Source: Mycobacterium heckeshornense
Lineage (GTDB): Bacteria > Actinomycetota > Actinomycetes > Mycobacteriales > Mycobacteriaceae
Length of the DNA: 64,000 nt
Assembly (NCBI RefSeq): GCF_016592155.1
Contig: NZ_AP024237.1
Location: 2,170,001 to 2,234,000, forward strand
Direction of reading: 5' to 3'
Shown here: positions 27,271 to 37,100 of the stretch, one piece after another
How the letters are laid out: each line of letters starts with the position of its first letter
How positions within the stretch are numbered: the first letter of the stretch is position 1
The notes under the pieces: model-generated
Seen by the model: only the letters and a program-made list of their open reading frames with translations
Told to the model about the DNA's origin: nothing
Databases searched by the model: none
Translations under genes and position numbers: made by a program

Positions 27271-29287
27271 CACGCCCAGGCGGTTTCACCGAGCGGGCCG
27301 TTTCGCCGACGCCACCGAGATCATCCCGGCCGTCGATGACGAGGACACCGGCGCCCTTCCCGTCCACCCCGACGCCGGTCCGAGTGCCGACCCTGCGGTC
27401 GATGACGACGCCGCCGACTTGGCGGACGCTCCCGACGCCCGCCCGACACTGCGCCAGCGGTTGGCCGAGCTCGGTACCGCGGGTCTGGTGTGGCTGCGCA
27501 CCGCGTTGCTGCCGCGGCTGGGCAAGGCCGTGGTGCCGCGATTGGCGCGGCTGTGCGCGACGGTCGCGGCGGCGCTGTTGCTCTGTGCCAGCTTCCCCAG
27601 TTTCAACTGGTGGTGGGCCGCTGTCGTCGCGTTCGCGCTGCTGGCCTGGGTGCTGATCGATCCTGCCACCAGACTCGTCGGTGGCCTGGGATACGGCTAT
27701 CTGTTCGGGCTGGTGTTCTACGTGTCGTTGCTGCCGTGGATCGCCAAGCTCGTCGGCCCGATGCCACTGGCGGCGCTGGTGGTTGTGTGCGCGCTGTTTC
27801 CCGCGATCTTCGGGCTGCTGGCCGTGGTGGTACGGGCGCTGCCCGGCTGGCCGATCTGGTTCGCGCTGGTGTGGGCGGCACAGGAGTGGGCCAAATGCAC
27901 GGTGCCGTTCGGCGGGTTTCCGTGGGGGGTGGTGGCCGCCGGCCAAACCGCGGGCCCGTTTCTGCCGTTGGTGCGGTTAGGCGGTGTTTCGCTGCTGTCG
28001 ACGGCGATCGTGCTGATCGGGTGCAGCCTGACCGCTTTCGCGATGGAAACCGTGCGGTGGTGGCGGCGAAGCGGCGCCGGCACCGCCGCCGCCGGCACCG
28101 CCGATACTGCCGCCGACATGCCCCCGGCGGTGGTGGTGCCGGGGATCTGTATCAGCCTGGTGCTGCTGGCCAGCGTCATCGTGTGGCCGCCGGTGCGGCA
28201 TGCGGGCGCCGGATCCGGGAACGACGCCACCGCCACTGTGGCCGCTGTCCAGGGCAACGTTCCCCGACTGGGGCTCGATTTCAACGCTCAACGTCTTGAA
28301 GTGCTGCGCAACCACGTCCGGGAGACGCAGCGGCTCGCCGACGACGTCCATGCCGGCCGCGCGCCGCAACCCCAGTTCGTTGTGTGGCCGGAGGACGCGT
28401 CGGACATCGATCCATTGCGCAACGCCGACGCCAGCCAGCAGATCACCGCCGCTGTCGACGCGATCGACGCACCGATCCTGGTCGGCGCGCTGACCGATCT
28501 TCCCGGGGCCAGCGGCAAGGAACCGGCGGCGCGCAACACCGTGATCGTCTGGAACCCCGGCACGGGGCCGGCCGATCGTCACGACAAGCAGATCGTGCAG
28601 CCATTCGGCGAGTACTTGCCCTGGCGGAGCTTTTTCCGCCACCTCACCGCGCTCGCCGACTGGGCGGGCAACATCGTGCCCGGCGACAGCACCGGCGTGG
28701 TGCATGTCGCCGGCGTCCCGGTCGGCGTCGCCACCTGCTGGGAGGTGATATTCGACCGGGCGCTGCGGGAATCGGTGCGCAACGGCGCGCAACTGCTGAC
28801 CACGCCCGCCAACAACGCCAACTTCAACCAGCGGATGAGCGAACAGCAGCTGGCCTTCTCCAAGATCCGCGCCGTGGAGCTCGACCGCTATGTCGTCGTC
28901 GCCAGCAACACCGGGATCAGCGCGGTCATCGCCCCAGACGGCCGCGAGGTGGAGCGCACCGAGTTCTTCGTGCCCGCCTACCTGGACACCCAGGTACGTC
29001 TCAAAACCACCCTGACGCCGGCCGCCCGCTGGGAGCCGCTCGTCCAATGGATGCTGGTCATAGCCGGCGCGGCGGCACTGCTCGCCGCCATAAGGCACAA
29101 TGGGTGGTTCCCGCGTCCCAAGCGCAGCGGCCGGCCGATGGACGACTCAACTGCGCCCGAGGACGCATCCGGCGGCGTCCCGCTCGACGAGGGCGACGAG
29201 ATTTCGTCCGATGCAGGTGGCGACCAAGCCCCCGCCGAAGGCGGCCGACACGCAGCCCGGTCCGGGCCAGACAAAGGAGCGACATGA
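27263..29287 (+). CDS. lnt: Lnt, apolipoprotein N-acyltransferase
   Basis: Membrane enzyme that N-acylates the lipid-modified Cys of lipoproteins. About 674 residues from GTG 27263 (GTG 27251 also possible). An acidic N-terminal extension (~90 residues) precedes membrane segments to ~320 and a nitrilase-like domain. Catalytic Glu is in FVVWPEDAS, Lys in [16 protein letters not shown] and Cys in [30 protein letters not shown] follows. In M. tuberculosis this domain is fused to Ppm1 (Rv2051c). Here they are two genes overlapping by ATGA, as in M. smegmatis. The low-complexity acidic C-terminal tail probably replaces the linker. Confidence 0.92.
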   Translation: MASTPRRFHRAGRFADATEIIPAVDDEDTGALPVHPDAGPSADPAVDDDAADLADAPDARPTLRQRLAELGTAGLVWLRTALLPRLGKAVVPRLARLCATVAAALLLCASFPSFNWWWAAVVAFALLAWVLIDPATRLVGGLGYGYLFGLVFYVSLLPWIAKLVGPMPLAALVVVCALFPAIFGLLAVVVRALPGWPIWFALVWAAQEWAKCTVPFGGFPWGVVAAGQTAGPFLPLVRLGGVSLLSTAIVLIGCSLTAFAMETVRWWRRSGAGTAAAGTADTAADMPPAVVVPGICISLVLLASVIVWPPVRHAGAGSGNDATATVAAVQGNVPRLGLDFNAQRLEVLRNHVRETQRLADDVHAGRAPQPQFVVWPEDASDIDPLRNADASQQITAAVDAIDAPILVGALTDLPGASGKEPAARNTVIVWNPGTGPADRHDKQIVQPFGEYLPWRSFFRHLTALADWAGNIVPGDSTGVVHVAGVPVGVATCWEVIFDRALRESVRNGAQLLTTPANNANFNQRMSEQQLAFSKIRAVELDRYVVVASNTGISAVIAPDGREVERTEFFVPAYLDTQVRLKTTLTPAARWEPLVQWMLVIAGAAALLAAIRHNGWFPRPKRSGRPMDDSTAPEDASGGVPLDEGDEISSDAGGDQAPAEGGRHAARSGPDKGAT

Positions 29288-30090
29288 CCACCGGCCAGTC
29301 GACATCCCGTGGTACGGGCGAGCGTCCCAGCCAGCGCACCTTGGTGATCATCCCGACCTTCAACGAGCGGGAAAACCTGCCGCTGATCCTGCGGCGGCTG
29401 CACCAGGCTCGCGCGGAGGTGCAGGTGCTGGTCGTCGACGACGACAGCCCGGACGGCACCGGCCAGCTCGCCGACGAATTGGCAGCCGCGGATCCCGATC
29501 GGCTGCACGTGATGCACCGCACCGCCAAGAACGGGCTCGGGGCGGCCTATCTGGCCGGCTTCGGCTGGGGACTGGCGCGCCAGTACTCCGTTCTGGTCGA
29601 GATGGACGCCGACGGCAGCCACGCGCCCGAGCAGTTGCACCGATTGCTCGACGCGGTCGACGCCGGAGCCGACCTGGCGATCGGTTCGCGCTACGTGGAA
29701 GGCGGGACCGTACGCAACTGGCCGTGGCGGCGGGTGGCGCTGTCCAAGGTGGCCAACACCTATTCGCGGCTAATGCTGGGCATCGACGTGCACGACATCA
29801 CCGCCGGCTACCGCGCCTACCGGCGCGAGGTGTTGGAGACCATCGATCTGTCCGCGGTGGATTCGAAAGGCTACTGCTTTCAGATCGACCTTACCTGGCG
29901 CACCATCAGCAACGGCTTCACCGTTGTCGAGGTGCCCATCACGTTCACCGAGCGTGAACTCGGGGTGTCCAAGATGAGCGGCTCCAACATCCGCGAAGCG
30001 ATCGTCAAGGTCGCTCAGTGGGGGATCAGCGGGCGGCTTGACAGCCGATCACGCCGGGGCGCCCTCAGCTACCGCGACGGCGCTGCCTGA
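29284..30090 (+). CDS. ppm1: Ppm1, polyprenol-phosphate mannosyltransferase
   Basis: GT2 enzyme making polyprenyl-phosphomannose from GDP-mannose for lipoarabinomannan and protein mannosylation. 268 residues. Conserved stretches are [44 protein letters not shown] and the acceptor-site [13 protein letters not shown]. The ATG at 29284 overlaps the lnt stop, which should keep synthesis linked to its presumed membrane partner. The 3' end overlaps the convergent rbpA by 26 bases. Confidence 0.95.
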   Translation: MTTGQSTSRGTGERPSQRTLVIIPTFNERENLPLILRRLHQARAEVQVLVVDDDSPDGTGQLADELAAADPDRLHVMHRTAKNGLGAAYLAGFGWGLARQYSVLVEMDADGSHAPEQLHRLLDAVDAGADLAIGSRYVEGGTVRNWPWRRVALSKVANTYSRLMLGIDVHDITAGYRAYRREVLETIDLSAVDSKGYCFQIDLTWRTISNGFTVVEVPITFTERELGVSKMSGSNIREAIVKVAQWGISGRLDSRSRRGALSYRDGAA

Positions 30091-30403
30091 TGATTTCCAG
30101 ACGCTCCTTGAGCAGCTCGTCGAGCTCCTCGATGGTGCGGCGCTCGAGCAGCATGTCCCAGTGGGTACGTGGCGGCTTGACCTTCTTCGGCTCGGGCTGA
30201 TCACCCTCGATCAGGACACCTTCCATGCCGTTGCGACATAGCCAGGTGCCGGGGATCTCGGCATCGTCGGCGAACGGAACTTCGAACTCCTCGCCGTTTT
30301 CGGTCCGGTACCGAGCAATCTGACGCGGCGCCAGGTCATGGTTGCGGTCAGTCTCGTAGCTCACGGCTCCGAGGCGACTACCCCTCAGCACGCGGTCAGC
30401 CAT
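30065..30403 (-). CDS. rbpA: RbpA, RNA polymerase-binding protein
   Basis: Actinobacterial general transcription factor that stabilises open complexes with sigma-A/sigma-B. 112 residues. It contains the N-terminal tail ([19 protein letters not shown]), the RbpA core with the lone Cys in [17 protein letters not shown], a basic linker ([20 protein letters not shown]) and the C-terminal sigma-interacting helix ([19 protein letters not shown]). GGAGGAG precedes the ATG by 7 bases. A stress-sigma-like promoter lies upstream at 30448-30477. Confidence 0.97.
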   Translation of the reverse strand: MADRVLRGSRLGAVSYETDRNHDLAPRQIARYRTENGEEFEVPFADDAEIPGTWLCRNGMEGVLIEGDQPEPKKVKPPRTHWDMLLERRTIEELDELLKERLEIIRQRRRGS

Positions 30404-30447
30404 GGGCTTACTCCTCCGAACTCCTCTGAGCTAAAACTCTACGGGTT

Positions 30448-30477
30448 GACAACGCTATTGCGGAGTCGCGCGTTCCC
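30448..30477 (-). promoter_or_regulatory. Sigma-H/sigma-E (SigR)-like promoter of rbpA
   Basis: On the minus strand GGGAAC (30477-30472) is followed after exactly 18 bases by GTT(GTC) (30453-30448). This matches the GGAAC-N18-GTT pattern of actinobacterial thiol/heat-stress ECF sigmas. A start near 30444 would give a ~40-base leader containing GGAGGAG before the rbpA ATG. In Streptomyces coelicolor rbpA is a known SigR target. Confidence 0.65.
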
Positions 30478-30556
30478 GGGACCCACGCCGTCACCGTGCG
30501 CGACGCGGCCTCCCATGATACCGGGATCACGGCGTGCTCCGCGTTACAGTTCGGGC

Positions 30557-30889
30557 GTGGCCCGTCGCATACGACCCCGGCCGTGCCGCTGGTGTGGTCG
30601 CGACATCGCGGAGAACGGCACGGGCCGGCGGCGGCTGTACTGCCGGCAATCCTGTCGGCAACGGGCTTACGAACAGCGGGCATTGACCGGCGGCGCCAGG
30701 CCACTGCCGGCTGACGCGGTGGTGCTGTCGGCCCGTGAGGCCGTTGAGCTCGCCGATCGTGTCTATCAGGTGCGGTGTGCGGCTGAGGACGTGGCCACGG
30801 CGCTGGACGAAGGTGCTGAAAGAGCGGAATTGCGCCGACTGTGCGACACGCTGCTGCGCGCCGTGCACGCGGTCGACGGCTGGCGCTAA
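30557..30889 (+). CDS. Small Cys/Arg-rich protein (Rv2049c-like)
   Basis: 110-residue basic protein. The N-terminal part contains a possible zinc knuckle (PCRWCGRDI ... RRRLYCRQSCRQRAYEQRA, pattern CxxC-x16-CxxxC) and the C-terminal half is a helical segment (REAVELADRVYQVRCAAEDV). GTG 30557 is used because the Cys motif starts directly after it. It is divergent from rbpA across ~150 bases. Function unknown; the position matches Rv2049c. Confidence 0.82.
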   Translation: MARRIRPRPCRWCGRDIAENGTGRRRLYCRQSCRQRAYEQRALTGGARPLPADAVVLSAREAVELADRVYQVRCAAEDVATALDEGAERAELRRLCDTLLRAVHAVDGWR

Positions 30890-31098
30890 GTCCCTGTTAC
30901 CGCCGGTCGCCGGAGAGGTTGACCACGGTGACCGCCGCCACCGGATGGCAGGTACAGTCGCGCCATGACGGCTGGGCTGAGCGGTTGGCCGCGGGTCTGG
31001 CCGCCGAATCGGGCGGACAACGCGACGTGGCAACAGCGGGACGGATATAACGCCGGGGGATATCGGAAGTGTTGGACAATCGTGCCGAGGTTGGCCTT

Positions 31099-31118
31099 GC
31101 TCACCACTGATGGTGAGC
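31099..31118. promoter_or_regulatory. Perfect inverted repeat upstream of pks12
   Basis: GCTCACCACTGATGGTGAGC: 8-bp perfect arms around CTGA, 71 bases before the pks12 ATG. No T-tract follows, so it is more likely an operator or leader hairpin than a terminator. The rest of the 299-base gap (30890-31188) shows only a short unsupported frame at 30965-31150. Confidence 0.4.
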
Positions 31119-31188
31119 GGTCGCGAACCAGAACTCTTGGCGCGCGCTAAGCCCGCTTTCACCGGACAACCAAGCGAGGAATAGCGAC

Positions 31189-34100
31189 ATGGCTGATCAG
31201 CTCCGGCATGCGACCGAGGCGCTGCGCAAAGCGCTGGTGCAGGTTGAGCGCCTCAAGAGCACGAACCGCGCGCTGCTGGAACGCTCCAGCGAACCGATCG
31301 CGATCGTCGGCATGGCCTGCCGCTTCCCCGGGGGAGTGGACAGCCCCGAGGGCCTGTGGGAGATGGTGGCCCAGGGCCGCGACGTGATGTCGGAGTTCCC
31401 CACCGATCGCGGCTGGGACCTGGACGGGCTGTTCGACCCCGATCCCGATGCGCCGCACAAGTCTTATACCCGCTACGGCGGATTCGTCGACGACGTCGCC
31501 GGTTTCGACGCGGGGTTTTTCGGGGTGTCACCCACCGAGGCGCTGGCCACCGATCCTCAGCATCGGATGCTTCTCGAGCTGTCGTGGGAAGCATTGGAGC
31601 GGGCCGGAATCGACCCGACCTCGTTGCGGGGCAGCGCCACCGGAGTGTTCGCCGGCATCATCGTGCAGGGCTACGGGATGCTCGCCGAGGAGATCGAGGG
31701 CTATCGGCTCACCGGTATGACCTCGAGCGTGGCGACCGGCCGGGTGGCCTACGTGCTGGGCCTGGAAGGCCCCGCGGTCTCGGTGGACACCGCATGCTCG
31801 TCGTCGCTGGTGGCGCTACACATGGCGGTGCAGTCGCTGCGCTCCGGCGAATGCGACCTGGCCCTGGCCGGCGGTGCGACGGTCAACGCCACCCCGACGG
31901 TCTTCGTCGAGTTCAGCCGGCACCGCGGGCTGGCGCCCGACGGCCGCTGCAAGCCCTACGCCGCCGCGGCCGACGGCGTCGGCTGGTCCGAGGGCGGCGG
32001 GATGCTGGTGGTGGAGCGGCTGTCGGATGCGCGCCGGTTGGGTCATCCGGTGTTGGCGCTGGTGCGCGGCTCGGCGGTGAACCAGGACGGAGCCTCCAAC
32101 GGGTTGACCGCACCCAATGGGCCGTCCCAGCAGCGGGTGGTGCGCGCCGCGCTGGACAACGCGGGCCTCAGCCCGGCGGATATCGATGTGGTAGAGGGCC
32201 ACGGCACCGGCACCACGCTGGGTGATCCGATTGAGGCGCAAGCACTTTTGGCCACGTATGGGCAGAACCGCTCGCAGCCGGTGTGGTTGGGCTCGATCAA
32301 GTCGAACATGGGTCACACTCAGGCCGCCGCCGGGGTGGCGGGCGTGATCAAGATGGTCGAGGCGATGCGCCACGACCTCTTGCCCGCGACGTTGCATGTC
32401 GATCAGCCCAGTCCACATGTGGATTGGTCGGCGGGGCAGGTGGCGTTGCTGACCGAGCCACGGCCCTGGCCCGCTGCGAACGCTGAGTGTCGAGCGCGCC
32501 GGGCCGGGGTGTCGTCGTTCGGGATTTCCGGCACCAACGCGCACGTGATCATCGAAGCCGCGCCGCCCGCGCCGCAGCCGCAGGAGCGGTCGCAGCCGGC
32601 GGTGGTGCCGTGGGTGGTATCGGCGAAGACCGCCTCGGGGTTGCCCAAGCAGGCGGCCCGATTGAGGCAGCATCTGGCCGCGCACCCACAGGTTGATGTC
32701 GCCGACGTCGGGTGGGCGCTGGCCGGCCGGTCGGTGTTCGAGCACCGGGCGGTGGTGCTCGGCGCCGATCGTGAGCGTCTGCTGCGCGGCCTGGGGGAGC
32801 TGGCCGACGACAGCCCGGGTGCCGCGGTGGTGCGCGGCAGCGCACGGCCCGTCGGCAAGACGGTGTTCGTCTTCCCCGGCCAAGGCTCGCAGTGGCGCGG
32901 CATGGGCGTCGAATTACTGGATGTTGCACCGGTTTTCGCCGCGAAGATCAACGAGTGTGCGGATGCGTTCGCGGAGTTCGTGGACTGGTCGCTGACCGAC
33001 GTGCTGCACGGCGCCCCGAGTGCACCCGGCCTGGACCGGGTCGATGTGGTGCAGCCCGCGCTGTTCGCGGTGATGGTGTCGCTTGCCGAGCTGTGGCGCT
33101 CAATCGGTGTCCGTCCCGATGCCGTCATCGGCCATTCCCAGGGCGAAATCGCGGCCGCCCATGTCGCGGGGGCGCTGTCGTTGCGCGACGCCGCGCTCGT
33201 GGTCACGTTGCGCAGCAAGCTGCTTCGGGAACTGACCGGCCGCGGCGGCATGGTGTCGCTGGCATGCAGCGCTGAGCAAGCCCGAGACCTGTTAGCGCCC
33301 TTCGGGAATCGGATCGGGATCGCTGCCATCAACGGACGGTCGGCGGTTGTGGTATCCGGCGAAGTCGCGGCGCTTGAGGAGCTGGTGCAGCGCTGCACCG
33401 ACCAGGAGCTGCGAGCACGCCGCATCGACGTGGATTACGCCTCGCATTCGGCCGACGTCGAAGCGATCCGCGAGCAGCTCGCCGAAGCGTTGTCCGGCAT
33501 CGAACCCCGTCCAGCGCGCACCGCGTTCTTTTCCACGGTCACCGGTGGTCTGCTGGATACCGCGGGACTGGACGCCGACTACTGGTATCGCAACATTCGC
33601 CAGACGGTCGAGTTCGACCGGGCGATCCGCAGCGCCTGTGAGCACGGTTATCGCACCTTCATCGAAACCAGCCCGCATCCCGCGTTGATCGCCGGGATCG
33701 AAGGCACCGTCAGTGAATGCGTCGAAGGCAACGCCGAGCCGATCGTGGTCCCCACCCTCGGCCGCGACGACGGGGGTTTGCTGCGCTTTTCCACCTCGGC
33801 CGCCCAGGCCTTTGTGTCGGGTGTCGGCGTCGACTGGCGTGCTCTGTTGCCGGGGGCCGGTTTTGTCGAGCTGCCGACGTATGCCTTTGAGCGGCGGCGG
33901 TTTTGGCTGGCCGGTGACGGTACCGGCGCCGACGCCGCCGGCCTGGGACTAGGTGCCGGGCAGCACGCGCTGCTGGGCGCGGTGGTGGAGCTGCCGGACT
34001 CCGGCGGGGTGGTATTGACCGGTCGGCTCTCGCCGTCGTCGCAGTCCTGGCTGCTTGATCACGCGGTATCCGACGTCGTGCTGTTTCCGGGCACCGGGTT

Positions 34101-37100
34101 TGTGGAATTGGCGATCCGGGCCGGAGACGAGGTCGGCTGTTCGGTGGTCGACGAGTTGACGTTGCGGCGGCCGCTGATCGTGCCGGCCTCGGGCTCGGTG
34201 ACTGTGCAAGTGGTAGTGTCCGGCGCCGCCGAATCGGGTGAGCGCAGGGTCTCGCTGTATTCCCGCTCCGATGGCGGCGCCGGCTGGATATGCCACGCCG
34301 AGGGCACAGTGAGATCGGGATCGGTTGAGCCGACGGCGGATTTGTCGGCATGGCCACCGCCGGGAGCGACTGCGGTGGCGATCACCGACGGCTATGAGCG
34401 GTTGGCGGCACGCGGATACCAGTACGGTCCGGCGTTTCGCGGGCTGACCGCGCTGTGGCGCCGCGGCGACGAGGTGTTCGCCGAAGTGACGTTGCCCGAA
34501 ACGGCTGGCGGTGCCGGTGGGTTCGGCGTGCATCCGGTGCTGTTGGACGCGGCGCTGCACGCGCTGGTCATGGTCGATGACAGCGCCGACGTGGCCCTGC
34601 CGTTTTCGTGGCAAGGCGTGACATTGCATGCGGCCGGGGCCGCGGCGGTGCGAGCCCGGATCGCGCCCAATGGCCCGTCGGCGGTGACCATCGAGCTCGC
34701 CGACGGGCTGGGATTGCCGGTGTTGTCGGTGGGCACGATGGTGGCCCGCCCGGTCACCGGTGAGCAGTTGGCCGTCGCAGCGTCTGGATCCGGACCGGAC
34801 CGGCTTTTTGAACTGGTGTGGTCGCCCGTCCCCATGGGACACACCGATGCCACCCCGCCACATGAGGTGTTCGAGTCGCCGCCGGCCGAGGCGCCGGCCG
34901 GCGTCTACGACCGCACGCACCAGGCGCTGGCCGCGGTGCAGGCGTGGTTGACCGGGCGCGACTCCGGGGTCTTGGTGGTGGTCACCCACGGCGCAATTGC
35001 GTTGCCCGGTGAGGATGTCACGGATTTGGCCGGGGCCGCGGTGTGGGGGTTGGTGCGGTCGGCGCAAACCGAGCATCCGGGCCGGCTGGTGCTGGCCGAC
35101 GTCGATTGCGCGGTCGACGGCGCCGCGGTGGCGGCGATCCTGGCGGCGGGGGAGCCGCAGGTGGGCCTGCGCCGCGGACAGGTCTACACCGCTCGAGTAC
35201 GTGCCAGCCGTGCTGTCGACGGCCTGTTGGTACCGCCAGCGGATCGGCCCTGGCGGCTTGGCCTTACCAGCGCGGGCACCTTCGACAACCTCACGCTGGA
35301 GCCGGTGCCCGACGCCGACGCGCCGCTGCAGCCCGGCCAGGTCCGGGTCGCCATCCGCGCTATCGGCACCAACTTCCGCGACGTCATGATCACCCTGGGC
35401 ATGTTCACCCATGATGCGCTGCTGGGCGGCGAAGGCGCGGGTGTGGTCGTCGAAGTCGGGCCCGGGGTCACCGAATTCGCGGTTGGGGATCGGGTGATGG
35501 GGTTCTTCCCCGACGGCAGCGGCACCGTGGTCGCCGGGGATGTCCGGCTGTTGCTGCCGATACCGGCCGACTGGTCTTATGCCGAAGCTGCTGGCATATC
35601 AGCGGTTTTCACCACCGCCTATTACGCATTCCGCTACTTGGCTGACGTCAAGCCGGGGCAGCGGGTGCTGATCCATGCCGCCACCGGTGGGGTGGGCATG
35701 GCTGCGGTGCAGTTGGCCCGGCATTGGGGGCTGGAGGTGTTTGCCACTGCTAGCCGCGGCAAGTGGGATACCTTGCGCGCGATGGGGTTTGACGAGAGCC
35801 ACATCGGGGATTCGCGGACGCTGGAGTTCGAGGACAAATTCCGGGCGGTGACCGGGGGGCGCGGCATGGACGTGGTGCTGGACTCGCTGGCCGGTGACTT
35901 CGTCGACGCCTCGCTGCGGCTGGTCGCCCCGGGCGGAATCTTTTTGGAGATGGGCAAGACCGACATCCGCGACCCCAACGCGGTGGCCCAACAGCATCCG
36001 GGCGTGCGCTACCGCGCCTTCGACCTGTTCGAACCGGGCCGGACACGCATGCACCAATACCTGCTCGAGCTCGCAAAGCTGTTCGACGACGGCGTATTAC
36101 GCCCGCTGCCGGTGACGGGGTTTGATATTCGGCGGGCGCCGGCGGCGTTGCGGTATTTGAGTCAGGCCCGTCATGTCGGCAAGGTGGTGTTGACCATGCC
36201 GGATGTGTGGGCGGCGGGCACGGTGTTGATCACCGGTGGCACGGGGATGGCGGGTTCGGCGCTGGCCCGGCATGTGGTTGCCCGCCATGGGGTGCGGCAT
36301 GTGGTGTTGGTGAGCCGCCGTGGTGTGGAGGCGCCGGGGGCCGGCGAGTTGGTGGGTGAGTTGGGTGAATCCGGGGCGCAGGTGCGGGTGGTGGCTTGTG
36401 ATGCGGCGGATCGGCAGGCGTTGGCGAAGGTGATTTCCGATATTCCGGTGCAGTGGCCGTTGAGTGCGGTGATTCATGCGGCCGGGGTGCTCGATGATGC
36501 GGTGGTGACGTCGTTGACTCCGCAGCGTGTTGATGCGGTGTTGCGGGCCAAGGTGGATGCGGCGTGGAATTTGCATGAGTTGACCCGGGATTTGGGTGTG
36601 TCGGCGTTTGTGATGTTTTCGTCGATGGCCGGGTTGGTGGGTTCGTCGGGTCAGGCCAACTATGCGGCGGCCAACGCGTTTTTGGATGCGTTGGCCGCGC
36701 ATCGGCGGTCCAACGGTTTGCCCGCGATGTCGCTGGGCTGGGGGCTGTGGGAGCAGGCCAGCGCGATGACCGGCCACCTCGACGACGTCGATTTCGCCCG
36801 GTTCGCGCGCGACGGCGTGGTGGCGCTGTCCTCCGACGAGGCGCTGCACCTGTTCGACACCGCAATGGCCGTCGACCAGCCGTACCTGGCCGCGGCCCGG
36901 ATCGACCTCACCGAACTGCGGGCCAGTGGCGCTGCGGTGCCCGCGATGTTCACCGAGCTGGTCAATGCGCCGGCGCGCCGCCAGGTCGACGAGTCGCTGG
37001 CCGCGGCCAAGTCCAAGTCGGCTCTAGCACAACGGCTTCACGGTCTGCCCGAGGACGAGCAGCATGCCATCCTGCTGGATTTGGTGCGCTCTCACATTGC

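Noticed and set aside
30965..31150. Small open frame upstream of pks12 (MTAGLSGWPRVW...)
   Set aside because: No ribosome site, no recognised homolog, and coding character is weak; it spans the inverted repeat at 31099.
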